Shown: piece after piece, positions 43,017 through 51,080 of the stretch
Numbering within the stretch: the first letter of the stretch is position 1
Layout: every line of letters starts with the position of its first letter
From: Dokdonia sp.
Lineage (GTDB): Bacteria > Bacteroidota > Bacteroidia > Flavobacteriales > Flavobacteriaceae
Direction of reading: 5' to 3'
NCBI GenBank assembly: GCA_020630915.1
Contig: JAHDIF010000001.1
Location: 437,261-501,260 of the forward strand
Length of the DNA: 64,000 nt
The notes under the pieces: generated by a model
Seen by the model: the letters and a program-made list of their open reading frames with translations, nothing else
The model's database searches: none
Told to the model about the DNA's origin: nothing
Program-made: the position numbers and the translations under genes

Positions 43017-43940
43017 ATGAATTATACACTGCATCAACTTCAGGTATTCTTAAAGATTACGGAACTCAAGAGCATTACTAAAGCGGCAGAAGAGCTACAC
43101 CTAACCCAACCTGCTGTTTCTATACAGTTAAAAAACTTCCAAAATCAATTTTCAATCCCGCTCACAGAAGTAGTTGGGAGACAATTATTTGTAACAGATT
43201 TTGGGCAAGAAATCGCTCAAGCCGCTCAAAAAATTATTGACGAAGTAGAAGCAATCAATTATAAAACTCTAGCCTATAAAGGTGAACTTTTTGGAAAACT
43301 TAAGATCTCCATTGTCTCTACTGCAAAGTACGCAATGCCTTACTTCCTGACAGATTTTATAGAAAACAACAAAGGCGTAGATCTACAAATAGATGTAACA
43401 AATAAATCCAGTGTTATTCGTAATCTGGAGAATAATGAAATTGATTTTGCCATGGTTTCCACCATTCCAGAGCATCTTAAACTAGATCGAATACCTTTAA
43501 TGAAGAACAAACTTTATTTTGTAGGGAGTTCTAATTCTAGATATGCCAATGAAAAAATAGCCAAAAAGAACATTCATAAACTTCCTCTCATTTTTAGAGA
43601 GCAAGGGAGTGCCACGCGTCTAGCAATGGAGCAATTTCTTGAGCAAAATGATATTGCAAATACAAAAAAGATGACCCTTACCTCAAATGAAGCTACAAAA
43701 CAAGCCGTTGTAGCAGATTTAGGTTTTTCAATCCTTCCGCTTATCGGGATTAAAAATGCGCTTGCAAATAAAGACTTACAGATTTATCCTCTCAAAGGTT
43801 TGCCTATTGTTACAGACTGGAATCTAGTGTGGCTATCTTCTAAAAAATTATCTCCTACGGCGGCAGCCTTCAAGGAATATATTCTTACCCACAAACAAAA
43901 GATTATTGAGACTCATTTTAGTTGGTTTGAATCGTATTAA
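43017..43940 (+). CDS. LysR family regulator, CmpR/RbcR-like
   Basis: 307 aa: N-terminal winged helix (3-62, with SITKAAEELHLTQPAVSIQLKNF) and a periplasmic-binding-like effector domain (about 90-300). Divergent from the sbtA operon with symmetric sites in the shared region, so control of bicarbonate uptake is likely, as for CmpR and related regulators of carbon fixation genes. The effector (2-phosphoglycolate, NADPH or 2-oxoglutarate in known relatives) is unknown here. A palindrome with long arms follows its stop. Confidence 0.9.
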   Translation: MNYTLHQLQVFLKITELKSITKAAEELHLTQPAVSIQLKNFQNQFSIPLTEVVGRQLFVTDFGQEIAQAAQKIIDEVEAINYKTLAYKGELFGKLKISIVSTAKYAMPYFLTDFIENNKGVDLQIDVTNKSSVIRNLENNEIDFAMVSTIPEHLKLDRIPLMKNKLYFVGSSNSRYANEKIAKKNIHKLPLIFREQGSATRLAMEQFLEQNDIANTKKMTLTSNEATKQAVVADLGFSILPLIGIKNALANKDLQIYPLKGLPIVTDWNLVWLSSKKLSPTAAAFKEYILTHKQKIIETHFSWFESY

Positions 43941-43964
43941 GTTTGCTTTCGCGAAAGCAAACTT
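43939..43964. repeat. Iterated palindrome, intergenic, 26-bp perfect extension
   Basis: Core at 43945-43958. The symmetry extends to AAGTTT / AAACTT. It starts on the last base of the LysR stop codon, and the 30 bases beyond it hold a CTGGCAGGCAGGCAGG tandem (43976-43991). Confidence 0.95.
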
Positions 43965-44048
43965 AGTAGACCTTCTGGCAGGCAGGCAGGTTCACTCACC
44001 AACGGAAGACCGCAGCGATAAACCCCACAAAACACTACAAACACTCGA

Positions 44049-44070
44049 ATGACGGGCAAATGACGGGTAA
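44049..44070 (+). promoter_or_regulatory. Adjacent 11-bp direct repeats, possible operator
   Basis: ATGACGGGCAA and ATGACGGGTAA lie head to tail, one helical turn apart, about 80 bases upstream of the XRE-gene transcription start. Could bind two protein subunits on one face of the DNA. Confidence 0.45.
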
Positions 44071-44114
44071 AATCCTGTCCAAAAGCTGTTACAAAACCAA
44101 AAGCTACTATACTA

Positions 44115-44142
44115 TTGCAGTGTAGAACTTCTTGTACATTTG
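44115..44142 (+). promoter_or_regulatory. Promoter of the XRE membrane regulator
   Basis: TTG (44115-44117) and TACATTTG (44135-44142) with a 17-base spacer; leader of about 25 bases. Confidence 0.65.
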
Positions 44143-44170
44143 ATGCGCATCGTTACAAGGCAAATTAATT

Positions 44171-45001
44171 ATGATGAAACAACCAGCACTTGGACAAAAA
44201 ATTTTAGAACTGCGACAGCAAAAGGGATTAACCCAAGAAGAACTTGTAGAACAATGCAATATCTCTGTCCGAACGATACAACGTATAGAAGCAGGTGAGA
44301 CCATGCCTAGAGTATATACCATTAAAACTATACTCTCTGCCCTAGATCGTGATCTAGACGATCTGCAAGCAGATACCATCTTTGAAACCAAAGTAAAGCA
44401 AGCGATGCTTATAAAGCTTGATGACACTAAGGGAGCTTCCTATCTTATTAATCAACTACACATTGGATGGATCGCTGGTATTTTAAGTATGATTGCTTTC
44501 GTTTTTGAATTTATAGACGATTTTTACTACGTTGCTCAAAACGACTATTACTTCGGAAAGATATTTACGATTATTTTAGGTATTTGTTCCATTGTTTTAT
44601 TCTCACTCTTCATGAGATCATTTATCCTTATTGGAACTCTTTTCAAGAACTCTTTTTTGAAAACTATTGCAACCTTATTTATCATATTTAATGCGCTCAT
44701 CGCCGCCTATGCATTAATAGATATGGATTTTGAGCTGATGCCTGCTGAGGCATATGGAGTCATGTTTGCTGTATTTTTTGGAGTAATGACTCTTTTCTTT
44801 GGCTACGGACTGTTTAAACTTAAAGGATTAGGGCAATTACCACCAGCCTCAGGAATTATGCATATGGTCTTTGGGGCTATGATGATTACTATTTTTCTCG
44901 CCATCGTTGCGGGCCCTGCAAGCATACTTGCACAAGGGCTAAATGTAGCTATAATCCTAAAAGCCATTGAAGTTATTAAAAGCCAGACAGGAACTAACTG
45001 A
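44171..45001 (+). CDS. HTH-XRE regulator fused to a membrane domain
   Basis: 276 aa. XRE helix-turn-helix (about 8-62: ILELRQQKGLTQEELVEQCNISVRTIQRIEAGETMPR in outline), a 30-residue linker, then five or so membrane helices (about 95-270) with no known fold. Membrane-tethered XRE regulators are common in bacteroidetes; the signal is unknown. Starts at either of two adjacent ATG codons (44171, 44174). A terminator follows. Confidence 0.8.
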   Translation: MMKQPALGQKILELRQQKGLTQEELVEQCNISVRTIQRIEAGETMPRVYTIKTILSALDRDLDDLQADTIFETKVKQAMLIKLDDTKGASYLINQLHIGWIAGILSMIAFVFEFIDDFYYVAQNDYYFGKIFTIILGICSIVLFSLFMRSFILIGTLFKNSFLKTIATLFIIFNALIAAYALIDMDFELMPAEAYGVMFAVFFGVMTLFFGYGLFKLKGLGQLPPASGIMHMVFGAMMITIFLAIVAGPASILAQGLNVAIILKAIEVIKSQTGTN

Positions 45002-45006
45002 AAAAG

Positions 45007-45034
45007 AAAAGGGCACCTTAGTAGGTGCCCTTTT
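45007..45034. terminator. Bidirectional terminator
   Basis: Stem GGGCACCT / AGGTGCCC with a TAGT loop, A-run on the left and TTTT on the right, between the XRE gene and the cupredoxin gene. Confidence 0.9.
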
Positions 45035-45055
45035 CAACCATCAATCACGAAAAAA

Positions 45056-45445
45056 CTACTGTACGACAAGCGTATTATCAGTAGCCGTTTTGTTAAGAGG
45101 GCAGAAGAAAACATATTCTCCCTTCTCTAAAGTTGTAGGATTGGAATGCCCCGTAGTATTATTAGAAACAACTTTTGTTACATAAGCTGTTTTGATATGA
45201 TTATCTGGATTAGAAACATCTTTCCCTTTTTGCACCAGTACAAATCCTACGTCTCCTCCAACGTTATTGTTGTCTATTTCAAAAATATACGTTCCAGCAT
45301 TTACGGTAAGTTGCTTTTGAGTAAACTCACCAGGTGTTTGCTCTAATGTGATTTTTTTAGGAGTCTCCTTCATCATTTTATCTTGAGCTTGCGCTGCAAA
45401 TGATATACTAAAGATGAGTACGAATAATGTGATTACTTTTTTCAT
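45056..45445 (-). CDS. Secreted cupredoxin-like protein
   Basis: 129 aa. Signal peptide 1-20 (AAQAQ), then a plastocyanin-like domain (about 30-129): VNAGTYIFEIDNNNVGGDVGFVLVQKG and EKGEYVFFCPLNKTATDN in outline. A Cys in FFCPLN and one His are at ligand positions; the second His and Met are not clear, so copper binding is uncertain. Thirty-three bases after the AhpD-like gene, in the same direction. Confidence 0.75.
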   Translation of the reverse strand: MKKVITLFVLIFSISFAAQAQDKMMKETPKKITLEQTPGEFTQKQLTVNAGTYIFEIDNNNVGGDVGFVLVQKGKDVSNPDNHIKTAYVTKVVSNNTTGHSNPTTLEKGEYVFFCPLNKTATDNTLVVQ

Positions 45446-45478
45446 TGTTTGTTATTTATTTGTGCTATTTAATTTAGT

Positions 45479-46027
45479 CTAAACTGTTTGTAGTTCAAGT
45501 GGCTGTGCCACTGGAAAATCAATAGGCACATCGGTTGTATTATGTACATAGTTTGTGATGGTCTTTTCTCCTACGAGAACAATCGTATCAATAAGATTTT
45601 CTTTGGTCCATCCTGCGGTAAAAAATGCGTCTAGCACATCGCTATCTGCTTTACCTCTATTTTCTGTAATGTTTTTTGCAAGCCTTGCAAGGGTATCTAG
45701 CTTTGTATCAAAAGAAGCCTGTCCCGCTCGTAACTCAAGAATCTCTCCATCAGAGAATCCATTCATCTTACCTATCGCTGTATGGGCAGAAAGGCAATAG
45801 CTACATCCATTTACCTCACTTACTGCAAGATTTACGACTTCTTTCTCTTTGGCCTTAAGTGATGTTTTTGCATTTGCAAAAGTTAAAAAGTTACCTAATG
45901 CGTTTTCTGAATATGCATAGGCTGCATATATGTTAGGAACAAAGCCTACTGCTTTTTCTAGGTTATCAAAAATAGTTTGATTAGCCGTGCTTACTTCTTC
46001 TCTTTTTGGAACATTAAATGTGCTCAT
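45479..46027 (-). CDS. AhpD-like (carboxymuconolactone decarboxylase) peroxidase
   Basis: 182 aa. AhpD core with the SEVNGCSYCLSAHTAIGK stretch (CxxC and following His, about residues 71-88). The family passes electrons to peroxiredoxins or acts as a peroxidase itself. Location with a cupredoxin gene and a small His/Cys-rich ORF suggests an oxidative- or metal-stress unit (inference). Confidence 0.9.
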   Translation of the reverse strand: MSTFNVPKREEVSTANQTIFDNLEKAVGFVPNIYAAYAYSENALGNFLTFANAKTSLKAKEKEVVNLAVSEVNGCSYCLSAHTAIGKMNGFSDGEILELRAGQASFDTKLDTLARLAKNITENRGKADSDVLDAFFTAGWTKENLIDTIVLVGEKTITNYVHNTTDVPIDFPVAQPLELQTV

Positions 46028-46050
46028 TTTATATTGTTTTGTGTGTTAAT

Positions 46051-46197
46051 TTATTTGGCGATATGTGGCATTTCAGCATCACAATAAAAATCGTGATGAT
46101 GTCTTTGCTCACAATGTGTTTTAGGACTTAAAGTATGTGCCACTTTCTGACCACTGCTTCTAAAGATGGCAATCAAGTTAAATAAGGATACGTTCAT
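46051..46197 (-). CDS. His/Cys-rich 48-aa ORF upstream of the AhpD-like gene
   Basis: 48 codons from ATG at 46197. The C-terminal half is HCEQRHHHDFYCDAEMPH, with two Cys and five His, so metal binding is plausible. It ends 24 bases from the AhpD-like gene start on the same strand. Not seen in any family I know. The 200 bases upstream hold the symmetric sites listed separately. Confidence 0.5.
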   Translation of the reverse strand: MNVSLFNLIAIFRSSGQKVAHTLSPKTHCEQRHHHDFYCDAEMPHIAK

Positions 46198-46215
46198 AAT
46201 TATTCGGTTTTTATT

Positions 46216-46264
46216 TGACTAGTTGGTCTGTATAAAAACTCTATAATTACAGTCATTTCATGAC
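46216..46264 (-). promoter_or_regulatory. Symmetric sites upstream of the His/Cys-rich ORF
   Basis: GACTAGTTGGTC (46217-46228) is an imperfect TetR-type dyad, and GTCATTTCATGAC (46252-46264) is symmetric around TTC. They lie upstream of the small redox operon. No regulator gene is adjacent. From 46265 to 46397 I see no feature. Confidence 0.35.
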
Positions 46265-46397
46265 ATATATTCCCTATAAATTGTCGATTCTTCCCACATT
46301 CGGAGAACTTGCCTTAGAATAAGAATTAAAAAGATAGAGGTTCTGAGGTTTTATACATTTCAGAGTAGGGAAAAAGACTGAAAAGAAAGAAAGACCA

Positions 46398-46757
46398 TCA
46401 GAAAGGATAGAACGCATCCTCAAAATGTTTGAGATCTTGTTGCTTGGAGTTTTTAAGAACTCCTATGATATCAAAACGGACCTCCACATCTAAGTCTTTT
46501 GAGATCACATACTCATTTGCAGCTTTAATGATATTTTTAATTTTCCCAGGAGAAACAAAACTTTGAGGGTCACCAAAAAAATCTGAGTTACGCGTTTTGA
46601 CCTCAACGATTACAAGAATTCCTTTTTCTTTCTGGCAAACGATATCTAGCTCTGCTTTCTGGAAATACCAATTGCGATCTAAAATGGTGTAGCCTTCCTT
46701 GATAAGATACAAGGTGGCAAACTCTTCTCCCCATTCACCCAGTTCGTTGTGAGTCAT
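46398..46757 (-). CDS. yraN: YraN family (UPF0102) nuclease-like protein
   Basis: 119 aa. Restriction-endonuclease-like fold with LGEWGEEFATLYLIKEGY, ILDRNWYFQKAELDIVCQKEG and VIVEVKTRNSDFFG (acidic E..D...EVK core). Function unproven; DNA-repair or recombination roles are proposed. Its ATG directly follows the stop of ldcA, so the two are co-translated. Confidence 0.92.
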   Translation of the reverse strand: MTHNELGEWGEEFATLYLIKEGYTILDRNWYFQKAELDIVCQKEKGILVIVEVKTRNSDFFGDPQSFVSPGKIKNIIKAANEYVISKDLDVEVRFDIIGVLKNSKQQDLKHFEDAFYPF

Positions 46758-47657
46758 TTATAGATAGTTTAAAGAAACCTCTTTTTGAGTAACGTCTATC
46801 TCTACTTCAGCGCCCATAATCAGTGCTCGGTTATCATCTACATGCCCCGCTGGAAAATCAAATGCCACAGGAAAATCACATTCTTTTACAGCATCCATTA
46901 CAATCTCTTGAGCAGTTTTACCAAAGGGAATTCTATTATCGTGCATTTTTGTCATGCCGCCTACTAGCAATCCTGCACAGTGATCCAACATACCATTGCG
47001 CTTTAGGTTCATTACCATCCTATCAATGTGGTACAAATACTCATCAAGATCTTCAATAAACAAGATTTTACCTTCGGTATCTATCCCTGAGCTACTACCA
47101 CACATTGAGTACAGCATACTAAGGTTACCCCCTACTAGTGGGCCTTTGGCTGTGCCTAGGCGGTTGAGCGAATTAGAGGTCTTATATGTAATGTTCGGTT
47201 TTTCGCCAAAGAATGATTGTTTTAGTGACGCTTTCGCGAAAGCGGTATTATTCTCCACACTTACTGGCATCGTACCGTGTATAGTCTGAAATCCTATTTT
47301 ATGTATATGGCTGTGCAATACTGTAACATCCGAGTAGCCGACTATCCATTTTGGGTATTTTACAAATTTGTAAAAATCTAGTTCATCAATAATACGCACT
47401 GTGCCATATCCGCCACGAGCACACCAGATGGCCTTTATCTCTGGATTATCTAGCATTTCTTGAAAATCCTGAGCCCTTTGTGTGTCTGTGCCGGCATACT
47501 GGTTGTCTTCAAGTCCGATGGTCTTACCTATCACAGGAATGAAACCCCAACTTTTGAGCAAATCTATACCTTCTTGAAGTTCCTGTAAAGAAATTTTGCG
47601 TGCTGTGGCAACCAAACCGACTTTGTCACCGTATAATAATGCAGGAGGTGTAACCAT
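46758..47657 (-). CDS. ldcA: LD-carboxypeptidase (muramoyltetrapeptide type)
   Basis: 299 aa, peptidase S66 family. Nucleophile Ser in the IVGYSDVTVLHSH stretch near residue 108 and a C-terminal Glu/His pair (EDLDEYLYHIDR, AGHVDDNR). It removes the terminal D-Ala from murein tetrapeptides during cell-wall recycling. The palindrome at 47230 gives AFAKA in a surface loop near residue 138. Confidence 0.92.
   Translation of the reverse strand: MVTPPALLYGDKVGLVATARKISLQELQEGIDLLKSWGFIPVIGKTIGLEDNQYAGTDTQRAQDFQEMLDNPEIKAIWCARGGYGTVRIIDELDFYKFVKYPKWIVGYSDVTVLHSHIHKIGFQTIHGTMPVSVENNTAFAKASLKQSFFGEKPNITYKTSNSLNRLGTAKGPLVGGNLSMLYSMCGSSSGIDTEGKILFIEDLDEYLYHIDRMVMNLKRNGMLDHCAGLLVGGMTKMHDNRIPFGKTAQEIVMDAVKECDFPVAFDFPAGHVDDNRALIMGAEVEIDVTQKEVSLNYL
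47230..47243. repeat. Iterated palindrome in ldcA (AFAKA frame)
   Basis: Exact copy, minus-strand reading NTAFAKASLKQ. Confidence 0.95.
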
Positions 47658-47783
47658 CTTTTAAATTTGTTTTCAAGATACTAAAGAATTAAACTTTTGA
47701 GTTTATAAAGTGTCCAATATTAACAACTTGCTCTATATCAAAGCTTTTCGGTATATTAGATTGCTCTAAAAACTAACTTACTT

Positions 47784-49241
47784 ATGGAAACCATTACTTC
47801 TTGTAATACGGCAACCCTAGCCACTTACGTACCCACAGGCGACAACCCTTGGGATATAGCCAAAGTAAAACACCTATACCGCCGTCTAGGATACGGCGCT
47901 ACAGAGGCTACTATTAATATAGCTCTAGCTGGCACGCCTCAAAATGCTGTGGACACGATTGTAAACCAAGCTATTAATATGCCCAACACTCCTGCTCCAG
48001 AATGGGGATACTGGTCTTTTAATGATTATGCAGACTATAATGAAATGAATAACGAGCAGCGAGGGATTTGGTACCGACAAGCTGCAAAAGATATACAGAC
48101 CAAAGGGCTTAAAGGTCGTTTAACTTTTTTCTGGTTAAACCACTTTGTAACACAGCTCGAGAGTTACAATCATGCTCCTTATATGTTTCAATACTGGGAT
48201 GCACTTCAAACGCATTGTCTTGGAAATTTCAAAACTTTTATTAGGGAAATAGGTCTCAATCCTGCGATGCTGTTAATGCTTAATGGTTTTGAAAACACCA
48301 ACGACAACCCAAATGAAAACTACGCAAGAGAACTTTTTGAATTGTTTTCTCTAGGTGAAAACAATGGATATACCCAGCAAGATATAGAAGAAACCTCAAG
48401 AGCACTTACTGGTTACAACCATTGGGACGATTATGGCGGTGCCATCTATTTTAACGCTAGTACCTATGATGACTCGCTCAAAACAATACTTGGTGTTACT
48501 GGAAACTGGAATTATGACAATGTAATAGACATCCTATTTGAACAAAGAGAAGACCTTATCGCAACCTTTATTTGTGAAAAACTCTATCGTTATTTCGTGA
48601 GCCCCGTTGTTAATGAAACTATTATAAGTTCTTTAAAAGCAACTTTTATAGCTACAAATTGGGAGATAGCTCCTGTGCTTAGTTCATTATTTAAAAGTGA
48701 GCACTTCTTTAATGTAAATGCAAATGGACACCTCATAAAAAGCCCTTATGATCTTACTGCCACTTACATTAATGAACTTAATATGACCTACAATGGCACA
48801 GAAGAAGACTTCCTAAATTTCAATGTTTATATAAATGACATGTTAGGTCAAGACATCTTCCAACCTATAGACGTAGCAGGGTGGCAACGAGATCAAGACT
48901 GGATAAATACGAGTACCCTAACAGGAAGATGGCTAGGCATGGAATATCTTACATGGTCATTTTGGGATTATGATAGAGGTCAATTTAGACAATTTGCAAT
49001 CCATCTTACAGGAAACAGCAATGACCCAGAATTTATCACTAGAACCATCGTTGATTATTTTTTATCTAAAGAACTCTACACAGCATCAGATTATGATATT
49101 GCATTAGATATTTTTAAATGGGAAGTTCCTCAAGGATATTACGATGATGGATCTTGGAATCTATCTTGGGAAGACACAGACTATCAAGTCTTGCTCTTGA
49201 TTCATCATATTTTTAGAATGCCCGAATTTCAACTCAAATAA
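47784..49241 (+). CDS. DUF1800 family protein
   Basis: 485 aa with no evident signal peptide. Family stretches: HLYRRLGYGATEATIN near 30, FFWLNHFVTQ near 115, NENYARELFELFSLG near 176 and VAGWQRDQDWINTSTLTGRW near 372 (in outline). DUF1800 genes nearly always sit before a DUF1501 gene, as here with 11 bases between, but the joint function is unknown; secreted enzyme or matrix roles have been suggested. Confidence 0.88.
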   Translation: METITSCNTATLATYVPTGDNPWDIAKVKHLYRRLGYGATEATINIALAGTPQNAVDTIVNQAINMPNTPAPEWGYWSFNDYADYNEMNNEQRGIWYRQAAKDIQTKGLKGRLTFFWLNHFVTQLESYNHAPYMFQYWDALQTHCLGNFKTFIREIGLNPAMLLMLNGFENTNDNPNENYARELFELFSLGENNGYTQQDIEETSRALTGYNHWDDYGGAIYFNASTYDDSLKTILGVTGNWNYDNVIDILFEQREDLIATFICEKLYRYFVSPVVNETIISSLKATFIATNWEIAPVLSSLFKSEHFFNVNANGHLIKSPYDLTATYINELNMTYNGTEEDFLNFNVYINDMLGQDIFQPIDVAGWQRDQDWINTSTLTGRWLGMEYLTWSFWDYDRGQFRQFAIHLTGNSNDPEFITRTIVDYFLSKELYTASDYDIALDIFKWEVPQGYYDDGSWNLSWEDTDYQVLLLIHHIFRMPEFQLK

Positions 49242-49252
49242 CCCCCTATCTT

Positions 49253-50938
49253 ATGTGTAATCACGATTCAAAACATAGTTCGCTCCTGTCTGCCGATCAG
49301 GCCGGTTCGCGAAAGCATAAAGCACCCAAAACAACTTCTAATGGGCCCTCTGCTCGTATTACAGATGCGCATCACGATGAGGAACACAGCACTTGGAATC
49401 GTCGCTCCTTTATGCAGGCATTAGGCCTTGTAGGAGGCGGAACTATGATGTTAGGAGGGACTAATCTTACAGCCTCTGCACCTACAAGACTTACGGCAGC
49501 ATTAGCAAATGCAGATAATTCTGACCGCATTCTTGTTTTAGTAAGACTTAAAGGAGGTAACGACGGGCTGAACACGATAGTTCCATTGTATGACTACGAT
49601 TTTTATGCTAATAAGCGTCCTAATATAAGACACCAAGAAGCAGATTTATATCAACTATCTGCAGATATAGGAATCCCTCCATCTATGCAAAATTTGCAAA
49701 CTATGTGGGGAGAAGGAGCTATGAAGGTGGTTCACGGAGTTGGTTACAACAATCAAAACCTATCCCATTTTAGAAGTTCTGACATTTGGGCTTCTGCAGT
49801 GAGTAATCAAGTAGATAATACAGGTGTTTGGGGTCGTTATTTTGAAGATATATACCCTGATTATTTGGTAAATCCACCGTCGGAACCGGCGGCTATACAA
49901 ATAGGAAGTCAAGGAAATCTCATTTTTGATGGACTAGACGCTGGTTATGCTTTTTCTGTAGCAAATCCAGGCCAACTAGCAGACATTGCAGAAAATGGTG
50001 TGCTGCACGATGTGCTGGACGTACCAGGTTGTACTTATGGCGAACAATTAGAGTTTATGCGAGGTATGACTAATACCACCGTAACTTATGCAGGGGTCAT
50101 TCACGAAGCATATGAAAATGCCTCAAATGCAGTAGAGTATGGAAACAATCAACTAGCGAGGCAGCTATCCCTAGTGGCAAGAATGATTAAAGGGGGTCTA
50201 AATACGAAGGTATATTTAGTGACCTTAGGTGGTTTTGATACGCACGCAAATCAGGTCAATGAACATAACAATAAAATGGAAGACCTATCCAATTCCATCC
50301 AGAATTTTTACACAGATCTCGAGGATGCCGGGATGCAAGATAAAGTGCTATCAATGACCTTTTCAGAATTTGGTCGTAGGATAGAAGAAAACGGTTCTCA
50401 AGGCACAGACCATGGAGCCGCTTCTCCTGTAATGCTTTTTGGACCTGCGCTACAAGGAAATGGATTTATTGGCAATCACCCAGATATGCAAAACCCAGAT
50501 AATGTAGGAAATCTGGCATACGGAACAGATTTTAGAAGTGTATATAGCACTGTGATGAAAGATTGGTTATGTATAGATAGTGGTCTAGTAGATCAGGTAT
50601 TTTATGGGGAAACTTACGAACAACTTGATCTAGGTTTCTCTTGTGAGGCGCTCAGTGTTCCAGATTTTAACACCGCATCAAGTTTCCAGCATATGGGCAC
50701 GTATCAAAATGGGCAGACCTATCTAGAGTTTAATATGCCTAGCACAGCAAAAGTTACTGTGAGTCTTTTTAATCTGTTAGGGCAAGAGGTAGGAACACTA
50801 GCCAATGACTTTATGTTTGAAGGACCACAAAAAATAAACGTAAAGCAAGCTATTAATAGAAGACTCTTTACGGGACAATATGTGTATCGCATTAGTTTTG
50901 GAGGAAGAAATTATAGCAAATCCATACTGATTTCCTAG
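49253..50938 (+). CDS. DUF1501 family protein with T9SS tail
   Basis: 561 aa. A 47-residue polar N-terminus, then a twin-arginine-like signal (RRSFMQALGLVGGGTMM), a DUF1501 sulfatase/alkaline-phosphatase-like domain (about 95-465; VRLKGGNDGLNTIVPL, LGGFDTHANQ, SEFGRRIEENGSQGTDHGAA), and a C-terminal type IX secretion sorting domain (about 490-561, ending NYSKSILIS). So export may use Tat, then T9SS to the surface. A split palindrome adds LSADQAG in frame near residue 13. Confidence 0.88.
   Translation: MCNHDSKHSSLLSADQAGSRKHKAPKTTSNGPSARITDAHHDEEHSTWNRRSFMQALGLVGGGTMMLGGTNLTASAPTRLTAALANADNSDRILVLVRLKGGNDGLNTIVPLYDYDFYANKRPNIRHQEADLYQLSADIGIPPSMQNLQTMWGEGAMKVVHGVGYNNQNLSHFRSSDIWASAVSNQVDNTGVWGRYFEDIYPDYLVNPPSEPAAIQIGSQGNLIFDGLDAGYAFSVANPGQLADIAENGVLHDVLDVPGCTYGEQLEFMRGMTNTTVTYAGVIHEAYENASNAVEYGNNQLARQLSLVARMIKGGLNTKVYLVTLGGFDTHANQVNEHNNKMEDLSNSIQNFYTDLEDAGMQDKVLSMTFSEFGRRIEENGSQGTDHGAASPVMLFGPALQGNGFIGNHPDMQNPDNVGNLAYGTDFRSVYSTVMKDWLCIDSGLVDQVFYGETYEQLDLGFSCEALSVPDFNTASSFQHMGTYQNGQTYLEFNMPSTAKVTVSLFNLLGQEVGTLANDFMFEGPQKINVKQAINRRLFTGQYVYRISFGGRNYSKSILIS
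49282..49316. repeat. Iterated palindrome split by an in-frame 21-bp insert
   Basis: GCT (49282-49284), insert of 21 bases starting CCTGTCTGCCGATCAGG (49285-49305), then TTCGCGAAAGC (49306-49316). Without the insert an exact palindrome is rebuilt, reading SLSRK; the insert adds seven codons. Confidence 0.85.
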
Positions 50939-50964
50939 TACTTTTTAAGAATCTATGATTTTAT

Positions 50965-51029
50965 AGAAGACCGCTTTCGGCAAAGCCGAAGTTTACACTG
51001 AGCCTGACGAAGTGCGAAAGCGGTCTTCT
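50965..51029. repeat. 30-bp iterated palindrome split at its exact centre
   Basis: Left arm AGAAGACCGCTTTCG (50965-50979), a 35-base insert ending CCTGACGAAGTG, and right arm CGAAAGCGGTCTTCT (51015-51029), which are perfect inverses. The insert resembles a bacteroidete repeat I recall. Located between the DUF1501 gene and metG. Confidence 0.9.
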
Positions 51030-51054
51030 TCTATTTATAACGGGTATTAATTCT

Positions 51055-51062
51055 TATTTTTG
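51055..51062 (+). promoter_or_regulatory. metG promoter -7 element (TATTTTTG)
   Basis: TAnnTTTG match ending 18 bases before the metG ATG at 51081. Confidence 0.5.
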
Positions 51063-51080
51063 TGGCTTAAACAATCTAGA

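Noticed and set aside
46785..47289. Plus-strand ORFs antisense to ldcA and yraN
   Set aside because: Shadow frames of well-conserved genes; no known domain.
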